Assembly: GCA_018881555.1 (NCBI GenBank)
Contig: JACAXG010000079.1
Location: forward strand, 3,042,786 to 3,106,785
Source of the DNA: Amblyornis subalaris
Taxonomy: Eukaryota; Chordata; Aves; Passeriformes; Ptilonorhynchidae
Length of the DNA stretch: 64,000 nt
Reading direction: 5' to 3'
The stretch's first letter is position 1, and each line of letters begins with the position of its first letter. A program made the translations under genes and the position numbers. Of the stretch, positions 41,501 to 56,500 are shown piece after piece. The notes under the pieces are model-generated. The model had not been told where the DNA came from and made no database searches. It was given only the letters and a program-made list of their open reading frames with translations.

Positions 41501-44500
41501 AGAAGTCTGAACAACTGGCATTTTTCTGAGCTGCACAACATGGCCTGAATAACAGAGAAAAAAGCAAATGAAGTGCCCCACTGGGACTTGGACAGTTGTC
41601 AGAAGAAGAGAGAGGAAAAAAGGCAGATGCCTCTGAACATCCAAAATCCAAACACTTTGTGAATATTAGACATCCAAGTCCGCAAACCAGAATGAGATGC
41701 CATTGTCAAGCTGTTGATAGCCAACCAGTAACAGGTACAAAACTGCTCTCACATGAATCATCAGGAGTACTAAAGGGACTTGCTATGAAATAGATGTGCA
41801 CAATATGGTGTGACTATCCTTGGCTTAAAGCTGCCTTAGGGTGGGCAGCAAAGGGGTAAATATAGCAATCATGGTTCCAGAAGAGATATAGGTAAGTACA
41901 GATTGGTAAACCTGAACACCTCATTATCAGGCAAATCAACACAAAATATGACAGAAAACATAATTAACACACATAGAGAATAAAAAACCCTTTCAAAGTC
42001 CTTCATCAGTGACTTTTCAGAAACAGGAGACTTTTGCAGCATTTTTCTAATTGGCTAATGTTCTCACTATTTAAAATAGCAAATGAAAAGTGTTCTCATG
42101 TAAATTATTAGAGGGAACTTAATCTCATTCTTTACTTCCATAGTTCCCATCGTTTCTTCTCTTGACCCAAAGCACCACGTGTATCACTTCACAGGGACAC
42201 TTTGTGATTATAAAATAATAAACTAAACCTTGTCTTTTAACTGCCAGTGTGCAATGCCATAAAATTGCACACAGTTTAAAAATATATAAAAAAGAAATCA
42301 ATTAATTACTATCGTCCTACATCAGACACTGTTGCAGCTGCATGCATGAAAACTAAGGCTTGTACACAACATGACCAATTCAGACTTTCAATATATTTTC
42401 CTGATGGACAAGCAGCACTATGTGTGAATATGAGTTCTGCAACAAGATGCAACCTACATTTTCTACCGTTTCTAACCCAGTCAGCCTATAAAGAAATTCT
42501 CACAGCCCAGAATCTCAGTCTCTGAAAGCAACTTTATTTCATTTAAAAAGAAATTCAATCTAGCCTGCAGGCTCTTGAAATGAAAACTACTGTAAATATT
42601 CCTCACTCAAAGAACTTGAAATGGGCTTACCGAAATGAAAGCAAATTTTTTCCAAGTTTTATTATTTACATAGCTCCTTGTACTAAAAGCATTTCTAACA
42701 ACATTNACAAATGACATGTTAGCATGAAATCATAGTAATTGTAAATCTGATAAGGAGAAAGGTAGTGCAGACACTTCAGTACTAAGAATTTCTGTCTAAA
42801 ACGAATCTGAGCCATCTTGTTCAAATTCAGAAATTGCTAAATTGTCTTTTTCATTATATATCAGAGATGTAATATTTGCCACCTTACAGCTTAAGAGGCT
42901 GACAAATATTCACCTTTAGCAAAAAGAGACTTACAAATATTTAGGACGCTGCTTGCGTTAACCAGAGAGATGACAGAATGCTATCTACAAAGAGATGCAT
43001 AAAACCCACCAATGAAACTAACAATTCGTTAAGATTTTCTTGCTTCCAGTGCTACAGTTTCACAATATTTCCTAAACATTTTTTTTAAGTGTATCTGCAT
43101 CTCTGCTTGCAACGTTATTGATTTCAGTAAGTTGTTCAATGTTCTAATTTAATTTCTTTCAAATACCTTTAACTCCTCAACCATAAAACTGAAAAGCTTT
43201 TAATTATATTGTTATCAGATTGCCTATTGTCACATGATCATGAAGAAAAACATGATTTTGAAAACAGTAAGACTGTTTTGGGCACTTCAAGTAAGTTTAC
43301 TCAACCCACTTATTGTTTCTGTATTAAAATCACAGATTTGACACTTTGGTTTGTTAAAGAAAATAATAAATAAAAAGGTAACAGAAAAATCTTGGTTTAG
43401 AAATATATATTTGGAGATGACATGAAAAATTAGAGATAAAATAATAAGTAAAATATAATTTTGCTTTTGTGTTTCATCTTGCTATTTTCCTAATCAGTTA
43501 CTAAGTGGACTTAATTTGATTTCAGTACNTATGTCTGGGATAAATTCTGTACTTTCAGTTTCTAAAGATATTTCAGTTACAGCCAATTAAGTAAAAGGAA
43601 TACAGCAGGGATTACTTAGTTATCAATTAATTAAATGTTCAACAAAAGAATGATTTCCTCCAGGTCAATTGGCTTACACTTAATTATGTTTCTAGAAAAA
43701 GTGAATTACAAAGTCAAGGCCACAACTGAGAAAATCCTGCTTTTGAATATATAATTATCGCTATGGAAATAAATACTTGGTAGTGAGTCTTACTATCCAG
43801 CAAGAGGACATCAGATTAGAGGTAATACACAGAATGTAGTGCATGTGATTCATCACTATGAATTAGCTGAACACCTTTTTTTTTGTGTTAATTAATTTTA
43901 ATTATTATTCAGGTTCCATAAAAATCCTATTTTCTTCATTTAATAGAGAGAATTGTCACTAAACAAACTGAAAACCAGAAAGCAAAATCCTTGACAAGCA
44001 ATTTTATAAGCAAGAAAAGCAACTTTTTTGCTAGAAGCTCCCCCCCTTCTTGTGTCTTAGGATCAGAATATGCTGCGGTTCATAAAGAGACACAAACTAT
44101 CATGCCTATACAACATGCTAAGTCCTTGCATGCAGCTCTAAGAACCTAAAGTATTATGAATTTTATGATTTGTCACTATCAATATATCTATGCTGTAGAC
44201 ATTATGCCCACTGTAACCATGGTATAAACTAGAGAGGAATTCAACAATTTACTTGTGGAGCAAGCAGAGGCAGTCTAATGTAAGCCAGGAGTTTACTGAG
44301 ATCTTTCCTTCTCTGTTCCAAATCATGTCGAACCCATGTAAGTAGTGCATTCAGTATAGTTTCTTCATTAGGAATATTCATGTCATCACTTGCTAAAAGC
44401 TTAGCAATTTCAGTGGCTGGCAATAATAGAAATTCCTGATTTCTAATTACTTCCATGAAGTTTTCCTGAAAAAGAGAAGTATTTTAATAGAGGTGACATC

Positions 44501-47500
44501 ATACTTTGAAGACGTTTTATAGAACACCTACTATATCTTCCCATCTTTTCCCTCCCTTCATGCCATGTCTCAGTTGTCCCACTGGAGTACTGACTTGGAA
44601 GGAAGACCAAAAAGAAGTAAAAGAACAAAAAGAAGTACTGAATTATTTTCACCCCAATCATTTCCTCAACTCACTCATTCAGTCTCACAGACAGATGTGC
44701 TGAAACAACTGAGGGGGACATATATGGACCAAAATGAGCCATTGGTTGTGGGCATTACTATCTTGGCACTGCAAAGTGAAGAAGTACTTCCTGAAGTATA
44801 GTTAAAAAGATGCAGTTTGTTTCTGTTGACAATGTAAGAAGATTTGTCAAGCAAAGAGCACAACATGCTCCAGCAACTGGGCACATGTAACTGTTTTCAT
44901 TAATGCTAGATGAAAATGTGGCATTAAGTTTTCAGAGGAAATAAACAACACCAACAGTTTTATTGTTGATTTCAAATGGATTGTTTTAAGTTTATTTTAC
45001 TGTTTCATAGGTTTTATACAGTTGATCTGATTTGACTGGGGAGCAAAACATACAAAGAATCCACAGTATTACATATGCCTTGCTACACTAACAATATTTA
45101 CTTCGATAGGATTCAATCTTCTAACTTTCATCCTGTAACTTTCAGCAATAAATTCTTACTTCAAAGTAAGAAATTCACAATATGTAACATGACCTATGCT
45201 GATATCCGATTACTTCATAGTATGAGGACTTGCAGCATATTCCGTAAGGATTCTCATCAATTTAGGCAGAAATAGCTGAAGTATATAGAAACACAATCAG
45301 CACCATGAACTTACAGTGAAAAACGTGAATGTAACAGAAAAGGGTGATGCCATGTCTATCCTCTTTCCCCATATACCTTCACAAGGCAGCAAAGCAAAGC
45401 AAAGCCAAAGCAGAATAGTAAAATCACAACATATTTGTGTATTTTGGTAGCTCAAACTCCACCTAAATTCATACTCAAACCTGAGAGTAACTTCATGACA
45501 ATAACAGTGTTACAATCAATTTATTAAATGCACTGTGGATTGCTAGATAGCCAACTATTGGGATGCTGGTTTTGGTCTGCCATCACATGCACCTCCAAAA
45601 TACCTGGAGAACAAAGCGTGTTAGATCCACAAACAGGGAAGTCTAACTGGGCCTAATATGAAAATTAGCCTTACTTAGTGTCTTGTTTAATTATTGAAAA
45701 AGAAAGAATTGCACACGAATGAAAAAACTGTAGATTAGAAGCACATGTTGGAAAAAATAGGATTTTTAGGTCAAAAAAAGGGAGACACATGCCAGGAGAA
45801 GCAGGAGGTGCTCTGCAAAACAGGTCTGAATTTAGTATTCAAAATGGCAACAAAAACGACAGTGCAGTTTGGCATTATATATGCAATGGGCATCATGACA
45901 ACAAAGCAAAAAAGTTAACACTTCTTCCTTTTTATTTCTTGGTCTGATACTTTCAAAGCTATACCTCGGTACTCCAAAGATATTGACTAATAAGAAAAAA
46001 AAAAAGCTGAGTGAAGAGGAAAAAACTAATAAGTGTGTAAACAGTCCACCTTACATGAAAGCCAGATGTATCTAAGATGGCTACAAGACGTGTAAGGGGA
46101 AATATCAAAGTCACTCCATTCCACAGGTAATTCTGGAATCAGGAAAATAATTGAAAATGTTATCTGTATACATAATTCTATTTCTGGATAGAATTTGGAA
46201 AGGAAACTTTTACATTTAATATCTGAAAAGCTTTCCCACAACAAAGATCCAATTGTCTACACAAAAGAAGTACTTCCAAGTGAAAGCTATAGTAGATTAG
46301 AAAGGAGGTAGAATTGTCTTTTCATCTTTAATTCATTTAACTATTCGTATTACAAAATAAAAGCCAAAATGAACAAATATATGAATTAAAAAGTGAGAGG
46401 ACTGTACCAATATTCAGAAGCACTACACATGCACTGCTATTTATTTCACTCTGATATTGAACGCCTGGGAGTAAAACTGAATCTGAGAAGCGATCAAAAT
46501 TATTTCCACAGTTTAAAAATGCAGTTCACAGGAATGCATATTCCACTGAGTTCATTTTTTCCACTGGCTTTTTTGTTGTTCTCTGTCCTAGAGAGTATGC
46601 CAGCTGGAGCTGTGCTTTTAGTTTTGCTGAATCAACAGGCAGTGAGCTCTGGCAAAGAAAAAAGCCAACACTTACTACCTTAAACTTTCCATATTGTCTA
46701 TCCAGATCACAGGAAAAGGAAGGGGAAAGCACTTGCGTGAAAAGTTCTTTTGTCGCTGAAGGCAACAACAGGCTGATCTTGCATAAGTCAGTTAGGGATC
46801 CTCTTTGGAAAGCTGTTTTCCAACTGGATTTCATCACTTCAACAGCTGTTACATGTAAAAAGCCTGATTTTCCTTCTTGTTGCTTGCAGACCATTGCTTT
46901 CTAACGGGAACAAGTTCAACTTTCTCTTGCTCCCATTCTTTTTTTAAAGCAGAGACTCCTTTTGAGCAGAGTATCAAAGCATTCCACTGGGAATACAGGC
47001 ACTCTTTGTCCTATGTCTGGGGTTTTTTATAATCAGAATCTGACAATTCCTCTTCCTCTAGAGACAGAGATTCTGAAGACAAAAAGAAGGAGCCAGTGTA
47101 TCTCCTAGCATTCTTAACCTCCTCATTAGCCTTTTCTTTCCTTCTTCTTATGGGAACTCTCTGTGGAAGAATAGGATATTTCAGAGAACAAACGGTCTGC
47201 AGTTTCAATCCCCTGATTTCTGGTCCTGAAAGTAAACAGTTTCCCAACCCCAAAATTAGCTCCTCAAAGAGCTTGGAAACTTTACCAAATTAGTAGCTTG
47301 AGGTTTATGTTTTAGCTAAGACAGGGACATGCAGTCCTCATGCTCAAGGCTGTATACTGCTCATTCATTCACATCATAACCTCAAATTCATCCTTCAGCA
47401 ACCACAGAGTGAGTAATACTGATATTCTTAACCACAGATCTGCCTTGGACTTGATAGAGAGCAAAAAATATTAGAAGCACATAAAAAATAAGATGTCATG

Positions 47501-50500
47501 ATGTGTATTTCTAAATCATACTTAACCCCTACAGCAGGATGCAGTGAGATTGTAAGTCTCCCTGTACACTGTGTCAGAAGGATTAAAACCTTGGACAGCA
47601 TCAGACACCTGCAGGTTGCCCAACAAGCAGCTTTAACCAAGGGGCTCTGCTTAAACTCTGAACTTGAGCAACTGAAAAGCAAGAGGTGCTTGACTTACAG
47701 GATCTGAATGAGAGCAAACAGGGAATGTGATTTTGTCTGCTGGCTGCTTCAGTCTGCTGGTCAACTAAGGTATGAATCCACTACTAATCACTTCAGTTAA
47801 TTTCATGTTTCACTTCATGTATCCCAAGGATTTTTCAAGCTTTAGTTTGTAATGTCAAAAATTGACCTGTTTTGATAAACTGTTCCCCTCTGAAAAAACA
47901 ACTTATCAACTGTCAACACAGTAAGCAATAAGGTAATGCAACACTTAAGTCCTTTTAGCATAACATACATTTGTAATATAAAGAAATGCAGCATTCAAAT
48001 CCTTCTTATTATTTTTTTAATTGCTTATGCTTTCCAACTACTAATGAACTTTATTCAGACCAAACAAGCCTATTAGCAGAGGTAGACTTTGTGGGATAAC
48101 TCACTGATTCATCCTCTGGTTTAAACAAATGCTCATTTCACCTGAATTCCTAGTCTTCATGTAAAGAGCTATTTTAATGAAGCAGGTAAGATGATTACAT
48201 ACTTATTACATGTGTCATAAAAACCATTAGAACAGAGAAGTTGTTCTAATTGTAAAGAAAGTTAAATGGCAATCAGGGTTTTTTTCTGTTAAAGAAAAAC
48301 TCAGAGAAAATAACACGTATAAATTAAAATTTAAGTATTTTATACTATCCACTACTCTCTACTACAAGTATTTTAAAAGAACCAGAAGTATCAACTATAC
48401 TCAATATAATCCCACATTGTTCTATGCAGCCCAATGCAGCATAAAAATAATTCACTGTTTTAACCAACAGAATTTTGCCAGGTACTACAGATGCACTTAA
48501 CCCTTACACTCTAATACTTCTTAATGGAAAGAGCATCAACTAGCTAGCACTTACTGGTGTTGAACATTTTCTTTTTTCAAACAGCTTTTAAACAAATGAA
48601 ATTTCTTGGGGTTTTTTTTTAATTGAAGATTCAATTGGACTATACATTTCTATGCAGTTTCCATAGCAACGTTCATTTCAAACTAAAGAAGCTGCTTCTC
48701 TATTACTCATTATTACTAAAATTCAATTTAATGTCTCTGTTGGAACTAAACAACATTAAAAGAGGCCTTGGGAAAAATCCATCTAGCACAACTAATTAGT
48801 TTTGAAAATGGTTTTTCAAAATCCACCTAATTTGAATGTCATTCACATCAAAGCCTTAAAAGCAACAATTTTGCCACTGAAGTAAACAACGGCCAAAAGG
48901 CACACAACTATTTTCCTGCGGTCTGAACAAAAGAAAGATAAGTGCTGTGAAAGAATGGCTTTTAGAAAGTTCACATGCCCTATCTGCCATAAGTCATGAA
49001 TTGCCAGTCAAAATACTAAGACTAGAATACCTAACATTCACCTTTAAAGATGCATTAGTCTTGGCAGTCCACTTATAAGGGACACAACAATAGCACAGAC
49101 CAAAATATATGCTTATTCTGAAAAAGAGCAAGGTCTGAATGAAAAGGTCAGAGGTGGGGGTTTCTCTTCTCGCATATTTTTTCTATCAGTGGTCTCATTC
49201 AACATTAATTCTAATATTCCTCAAAGGCATAAGCCACATTTACTTTACTGTTTCATCAGACATTCTACCTAATTCTACCAAAAATCTCCTTATTTTTGCC
49301 TGAGCAATAATGAAGACCAAGAATAGAAACACATAAGTTACAATCTGCACATTATTTATTGATCTGCTTTGGTAAATTTCAGTGTGTACATGATATTAAA
49401 CATGTGAGAGATCCATTTACTGAGGAAGAACATTGTGTCCTATATGAAAAAGAACCTATCTTAAACTGCTATACATACTAAACTAAATTAATTTAAGAAG
49501 AAATAATTAAAAAAAAAAAAGTTTTTAAAGCAGCAAAACCTAAGGCAGCAAGAGGAAGAGCCACGGATTTCCAATACTAATTACAAGACACAAATTACAA
49601 CTCTTGGATCTAAGCCATTATCTTAATGGCAAAGCAATGCCATGACACAAGCAAATTAAATACTATCTTCATTCCCACATCTCTTATGCAGTATCTACAT
49701 GCTCTCTTTCAGGTCCCAAGAGCTTATACAGGCAAAATTTAATCAAGAAGAGAGTAAAATGCCTCACAAAACTGCAAAGAGCAGATGAACTGACTTGCTT
49801 CAAAGATAGTTCTCCTGCCTTCTTCTGATAACTTTACTGAAATACACTTGTGAGAAGAAAAAAAATAACATTTTACATTAAAATAAAAGGATGACTATTA
49901 AGCAGATGAAGTTTACTTCAGATCTGACTTTCTATAAATTAACTCTGAAAATACAATTTACAAATTTGTATTTAGTCACATATTGCCTAGCCTAAGATTA
50001 AATTCTTGAATACCTGACATTCTATTACTAACATATTAAGGATAATGCAGAATCTATATTGCTGAATGCCCACATTCATACCCCAAGTATAAGTTAGAAC
50101 CTGATTAATCCAGTTCACCACAAAAAAGGAACTCAACACTCCATTTAGTAATGTGTTATTTTGGACTAGGTGATGGCAGCTTGCCCACTGTAAAGTCTGT
50201 AGTTTTTGACTGTCAGAATAAAGAACAAGCTTCTGAATTATTTTATTAAATGCATACAATCCCATTACTGTTACAGGGAACCAGTAATGCTTGCCTATTT
50301 CCTTCCTATTCTAAACCAGCAACTTTACGGTTGTTTTGTCATTTTTCATCATGGGAACATATGTGAATTCTTGTTTGGAAAATGACCAAGGCTTTCTGGG
50401 AGAAAAACACGAGTACTTTATTTAGGAAAACATTCTGTATTTTCCTTACTAAATAAAGCAGATGATACTTAATAGAACAACATACCATAGTGTAATTGTG

Positions 50501-53500
50501 AGCCACCTTGTGCAAGTCGGTGCAACCCTGTGCATCAGCAAAAGATCGGATTCCAAGGCAATTGGATGGGTGAAGCTGCTTCATTAGGAATTTGCAGCAT
50601 GCTTCTACAACCTGAGAGAGCTGAAGAAGGCAAGCTGTAGACAACAGGCACTCAATGTTATCTTCTTTTAATTCAAGGCGACCTAGTAACATCAAAAAGA
50701 TCACATTAGTTTGCTCTTATAATCTTATAAATTCCCTAAAATCCCAAGGCGCCAGAATTATTTACAGATTAAATGACAGAATAGAAGGCTTAGTAAATGT
50801 CACCATCAGGAATAGATAACTAATAGTTTCCAAAATTAGCATCTATAATGATGTAAGGAAAGGGAATCCTAATAAGATTCCTTTTTTTGTCAGTCATGAT
50901 ACATTTAATAGATTCACATAATTTCTTAACTAACTGAATATAGCATTATCAGAGAAACTACATCCTAACAAGTTGTCTCAGGTAACAGCAATGAGACCTT
51001 ATCATGGTCTACAGCTTTCTCACTAGGGAAGGGGAGGGGCAGGCACTGATCTCTTCTCTCTCTTGACCAGTGACAGGACCCGAGGAAATGGCTTCAAGCT
51101 GAGTCAGGGGAGGTTTAGGTTGGATATTACGAAAAGGTTCTTCACCCAGAGGGTGGTTGGGCACTGGAACAGGCTCCCCAGGGAAATGGTCACAGCACCA
51201 AGCCTGACAGAGTTCAGGAAGCATTTGGAAAACACTCTCAGGCACATGCTGTGATTGTTGGGGTGTTCTGACAAGGGCCAGGAGTTACACTTNGAGAATC
51301 CTTGTACGTTGCTTCCAACTGAGGATATTCTAGGATTTATTTTTATTTATTTAAGAAATTAAATATGGTAAATAATAATTTGTAAAGAGCATTTGAAATC
51401 TAGTAATGGAATATAATGCTCACATGAGGACAATTCATTAGATGAAATTCCCACTTTCACTTCAATTACCTGTATATGCATATTGAACTAGAGCCCACAA
51501 TGCCTTTGGCTCCACACCTTCCATCTTGATTTCTTCCTGTCTTGCTTCCCTTACATCATTAGTGAACATTGCCGCAAAGTAGTCCGAAACAGAGGAGAGA
51601 ACTAATCTGAGTCCAACATGCAGGAGAAAAGGAGAGAAACACAGAGGAAAAGAAAAAACCTTTAGTCAACCTGGTGTTTGTTAATTTATGATTCATTACT
51701 TCGCCCTTTGAAGAAACACTGTAGTGAGAAAAACATTTAAAAATTGACAAAGTGCTCCACACTCTAGTTTCTCTCTATGAATAATGAAGTACTGATACTA
51801 AAACTACATGTGCTACTGATCTAAACTAATTACCCTTTCAAAGCTCAATGACTTCTAATAGCCAACAGACACAACCCCCTTAAAAATCCACATAAATTGG
51901 AAATGGAATATAAATACACATTTTTAAAATAAAAATAAAATTGAATTGACTTCCATTTATATTATGTCAGATAATTTTTAAACGTGAAAGAATGACTTAC
52001 CAGTCCTTTTCAAAGTGCTTTAAAATACTTTTTCGCTTGGTGCACACATACAGATTCAATTACTAATACTGATAAAAAAACTTGGCACAGTAAACATGGA
52101 GATGATAGAGTCATCTCTTTCATGGGTATGTATATAGCTTTTTTTAACAATCCTGACTATTTTAAGATACTGTGTAAGTAAACATGCTAGCGAACAACAG
52201 ACATTTCTTTGGATTACTGAGACTAAAACACTCACTACAAATAATAATGCCACTCTGCAAAATGTGCAAGAATTTTGATATGTCAGTATGTGTTCAGAGA
52301 CTAGGGTAAAAGAGAAAATGATACAAGGCAGAACTATGAAACCTACCGTAACTATTAATGAGGACTGCTGGCTTCTTTTCTAAGAGACCTCCAGGAAGGG
52401 CCTTGTGGCTTGGATCAATTTTTGTGCTGCAGCAGTTCACTGCTGCCTTGCCCACAGGGAATTCCATATAAATACAGTTGGTATAGGTAGTGAGCTATAC
52501 AAACAGCAAGCCCAAGAACCAGGCCTACTGTGAATACACTAAACAGTATGCATGCATTCAATTAATCTAATACTTCATCAGTTTATGCTATGCTGAGTCA
52601 TTATATTGGTGTGTCAAAATGACAGAGGTCAGGAACCACAAAACAGAATTAATTGAAAAAGCGAGCACCAGGACTTAGGGGAGGATTTGCAAGTACATAT
52701 AGAAAGTCATGAAATACAAGGAACTGTCTCTTAGTTCATTAACTGCAAAGTAATAAAATGTTGACTAATTTCATACCACTTTTTTCTTGTGAATTTTCTG
52801 ATCATTGACCATTTGGTCAGGCTTACAGTAGGGTAATCCTTTTTTTCTAGCTGCTGAGAGTAGAGTTAGGAGTGCATGGGAAAAAGATTAATTTTATTTT
52901 AACACCTTGTATGATTGAAGTTTTGTCAAAAGAAACAAAGTTCTATTCTTTTAAAGAAATATGAAATTCTGTTCTTGAAATATGAGATTTATTCTGTGGC
53001 TGACTTGCTAAGAAAAATTAGAACTTTCTGCCAAGGTAGGGCCCAGGCATCACTTCTAGGCATTTTAACCTCAGGTTTAATGACATCTGCATTTAAATGA
53101 AAATACTGCCTCCCAGAGATGTATAGAAATGGAGTAAACTAGAGAGTACATTCATGTAAGCATCAAGGAAGAATTTCTGCAACTGCTTTTGATGCTAGAC
53201 TGAGATGACAAGATCAGATTTCTATGTACAAAATAGGGGTTCTCACTGGAAGGGAAAGTCATTTGAATAACCCAAGTATCTCTGCAGGTCCAATTCAGAA
53301 TTAAAAAATAAAAAAGGCGAAACAACCAACTTAACATATTCATGTCTGGCAGTACCGACTTGGGACTTCTACACAGAACAGGACTTGAAAAAGACAGGTC
53401 TTCTGCAATGGGAAACAGAACTAGTACTTAGTCACATTACAGTTTGGGGGTTGTTTTTTCTTTTTTTTCCTCTCCCAGCAGTGCAACTGGACTAGCTAGC

Positions 53501-56500
53501 TGCACTATTGTTTAGAAAATATCTGGACTCTACGCATTTTAGCAACAACTGCTGAAGAAATGCCAAATAATATGAGGCTCCCAATGCCTTCTACCAGAGA
53601 TTTGATATCAGCAAATTTCTCCCTGTAATTTCCAGACTCAAGAGACCCCCAAAAGAAATTAACAGAAATGTAATCCATTTACTGTTTTTGCAAACATGTG
53701 TTCAGATCCACGAGGAGGTATACATGCTACACAGTGGTAAGTGCTTTCCAGAGAGTGGCTTGCATATGCTGAAAGAGGATGTGAAGTACAGAAGTAGTTT
53801 AATGCACGTAATTTGAAAAAGCACAAATTATACTGAGAACAGTTTTGTACTAATTTCACACTGAAAAGCCTTAGAACAGGTATCCACACTTTTCTCTTAA
53901 TTCAACTAATTTAGAAAAAAGTTATTTCAAAGAAAGAAATAGGATTAAAATATACAGTGACAATGCATCAAGGTGACACTGAGCTAGCATAAAAGAAAAC
54001 AAAGGCAGACTTTCAGCCAACCAGCATTTTCTTGTCCTATCTTTTTTCCACTAGTCAATAAAAAAATCAATTACTGCTCTACACATGTGATTTGNTATTG
54101 TTCATTGATCTTTTAATCTCACAGCTAGTAACTTCTTTTTCTTCCAATTAAACTGCATTCCTAAATACAGACTATAGAACATAAAGCAACTAATACCTTC
54201 ATATAACTCAAGAATCCATGGAGACTTTCCCCATCCATATTTGACCTTTTTGCTAAAAAAGTTCTAAAAGAGCTAAGTGGCATGTGTGATTTTTTAAAAG
54301 AAAATCTGTACGCTGACTACAAAACTGACTAAATGACTATAAAAGCTACACTGATATCCACAATCTCCCTGTTAAATAGAGCCATCCTGTCTCTGTTAGT
54401 ATTTAACAGAGTTAAATATTTAACAGTTATCTTGTGTTACTTATTAACCATTAGAATTAACATGTTTATCCATATCAAGAATTCACCGTGAATGATCAAT
54501 GCTACAAAATACTGGCTTTCCTCAGTTTAGAAACTGAAGAAAACTATTGGTTTTGTATTCAGAGTTTGTAGTAATTTTTTGCTCCTAGGAGTAATATTTC
54601 TTGCATAATTGGCCCAANCAAAATGCCTACTTAATCAGTATATGCTGATATTAAAGAGGTCTCTTAAGATTACAAAAGAACCCAACCACAAAACACGAGA
54701 AAGCCTTAGTACAGTTGGCATCGTATTGTTTTATTGTAGATATTGAACATATTTACCTTTACTCTCCTTCTTACCTAACTAACCTATTTAGCTACTGCTA
54801 AATATTCAATCCTGCATAGTAAGATTATAAGAATTAAGCTACTGAATTATATGCAGTAAGCTGCTCTTTTACAGTGAAAAGCAAAAACACAGAGAAAAAG
54901 AAGCACATGAATATCAGAATTTTTCATCTAAGAGATCATTAGATGTCTGAACAATTAATCTCTCTGGAAAAACACTCAACAGCTATGGTCTAAATACTGA
55001 CAAAATCTGAGTGTTTCAGTACAGCTTTCTGTTCCTACAGGAGGCTTCAAGGCTACTGATGTCTTTTATTTCTGTGGTTTGTACAGATCCAAAATCAGAA
55101 AGATCTTCCATGACGGCTTAACTTATTTTGAAGAGTTTTCCACTGAGAGCCAGTAAAATATGTGCCACACTTTAAAACCCATACTTGTTGGAACTGCCAC
55201 AANCTGCATCATCTAGACATTTTCTAGGTCGCCAAAGCAATTACTATGTAAAATGATGATAGCTGTCACACCTGGCAATTTACAGGTTTAGTATCTCCCA
55301 AGCTGTCTCATCTGACAGAATCAAGTGAAGCTGCTTAAGATCTGAAAGATAAAAGGGACTCTTCCTAGGCAGCTCCTTGTTTGTGGCTGTGTAACAGCTG
55401 AAAACAGTCCTAGGGAACTCACTCTTAGCATTCACTGAAGTTGTAAGGTGGCACTGAAGAGTTCCTGCTCTTTCAAACAAACTTCCTAATCCCTAGAGTA
55501 CATAAGGTTCCGTTTACCTTCTTTCCTTCAGTCCCATGTATTTCCATCTTTAAACATCAACAGAAAGACAGACAGTGGCTCTGCACAGATGCCCAGACTG
55601 CTGGTTAAAGGATGTGGAGCAGGCTTTAAATGTCCTCTGGGCAGGAATTTATATGTATTTCCCTTTTCTTACATGAATGTTCTGATCAGTAGGTTATTAC
55701 CAAATGAAACAAACTTATTATGGATATAGCAGTTAGCTGAATGTAACAAATAGGAGTGTAATTAACGATACATCTGAAATTGCAGTGGACACAATAAACA
55801 ACTGCAATGAAAAACTTAACTAAATTAATTAAATTAAAATATGCAAAATTTTTTTATGGAACTGCAGGCTAAAAGTGTGGGAATATAATACATTTCTTCC
55901 CAGTAGAGTATGGTCCCTTTTCCTACTTGCTTCTTGACCTTGTAAATAAGTTTTTAGCTATAATTTCAGCACAGAATGAGAAGATATACCCTTTTGGAAC
56001 CATAGGGAATGCCATATTCAGAAAAATCATACTACATGTGATGCTTTTATTTGTAGTAGACTCATAGCCCGAATTCTTCTAATAGATACAAAACCTCTCC
56101 AAATTTTACAGTAATGTATTACCTGTGCTTATTACCAATGCAGACACCAAACTCACATCTCTTTTCTCTAAAAACATACACCATGCACCTCAGAACACTC
56201 AATAAAAGTAGAAACTGATAATTAAAAAAATACAGGAGTTATTAAAAATACCAGGTTCGAAACAGAAAATCTGTATACTCCTCTCTCTATATGAGTGTGA
56301 TTAATATTAATAATGAAAAATGTTCCTTCTTACTAGCTCTGTGTGACCNCATACTATGAAAAATTCTTATCTTTCTTACAAAAAAACAAAGGAAAACAAA
56401 GCTGTCCAGTGTAAGTGACCTTTCTATTTTCTTACTCGTCTTAGAATGCCAAGCCATTAAACTAATACCTATTTAATACATCTTCTGTTACTTATTAAGT

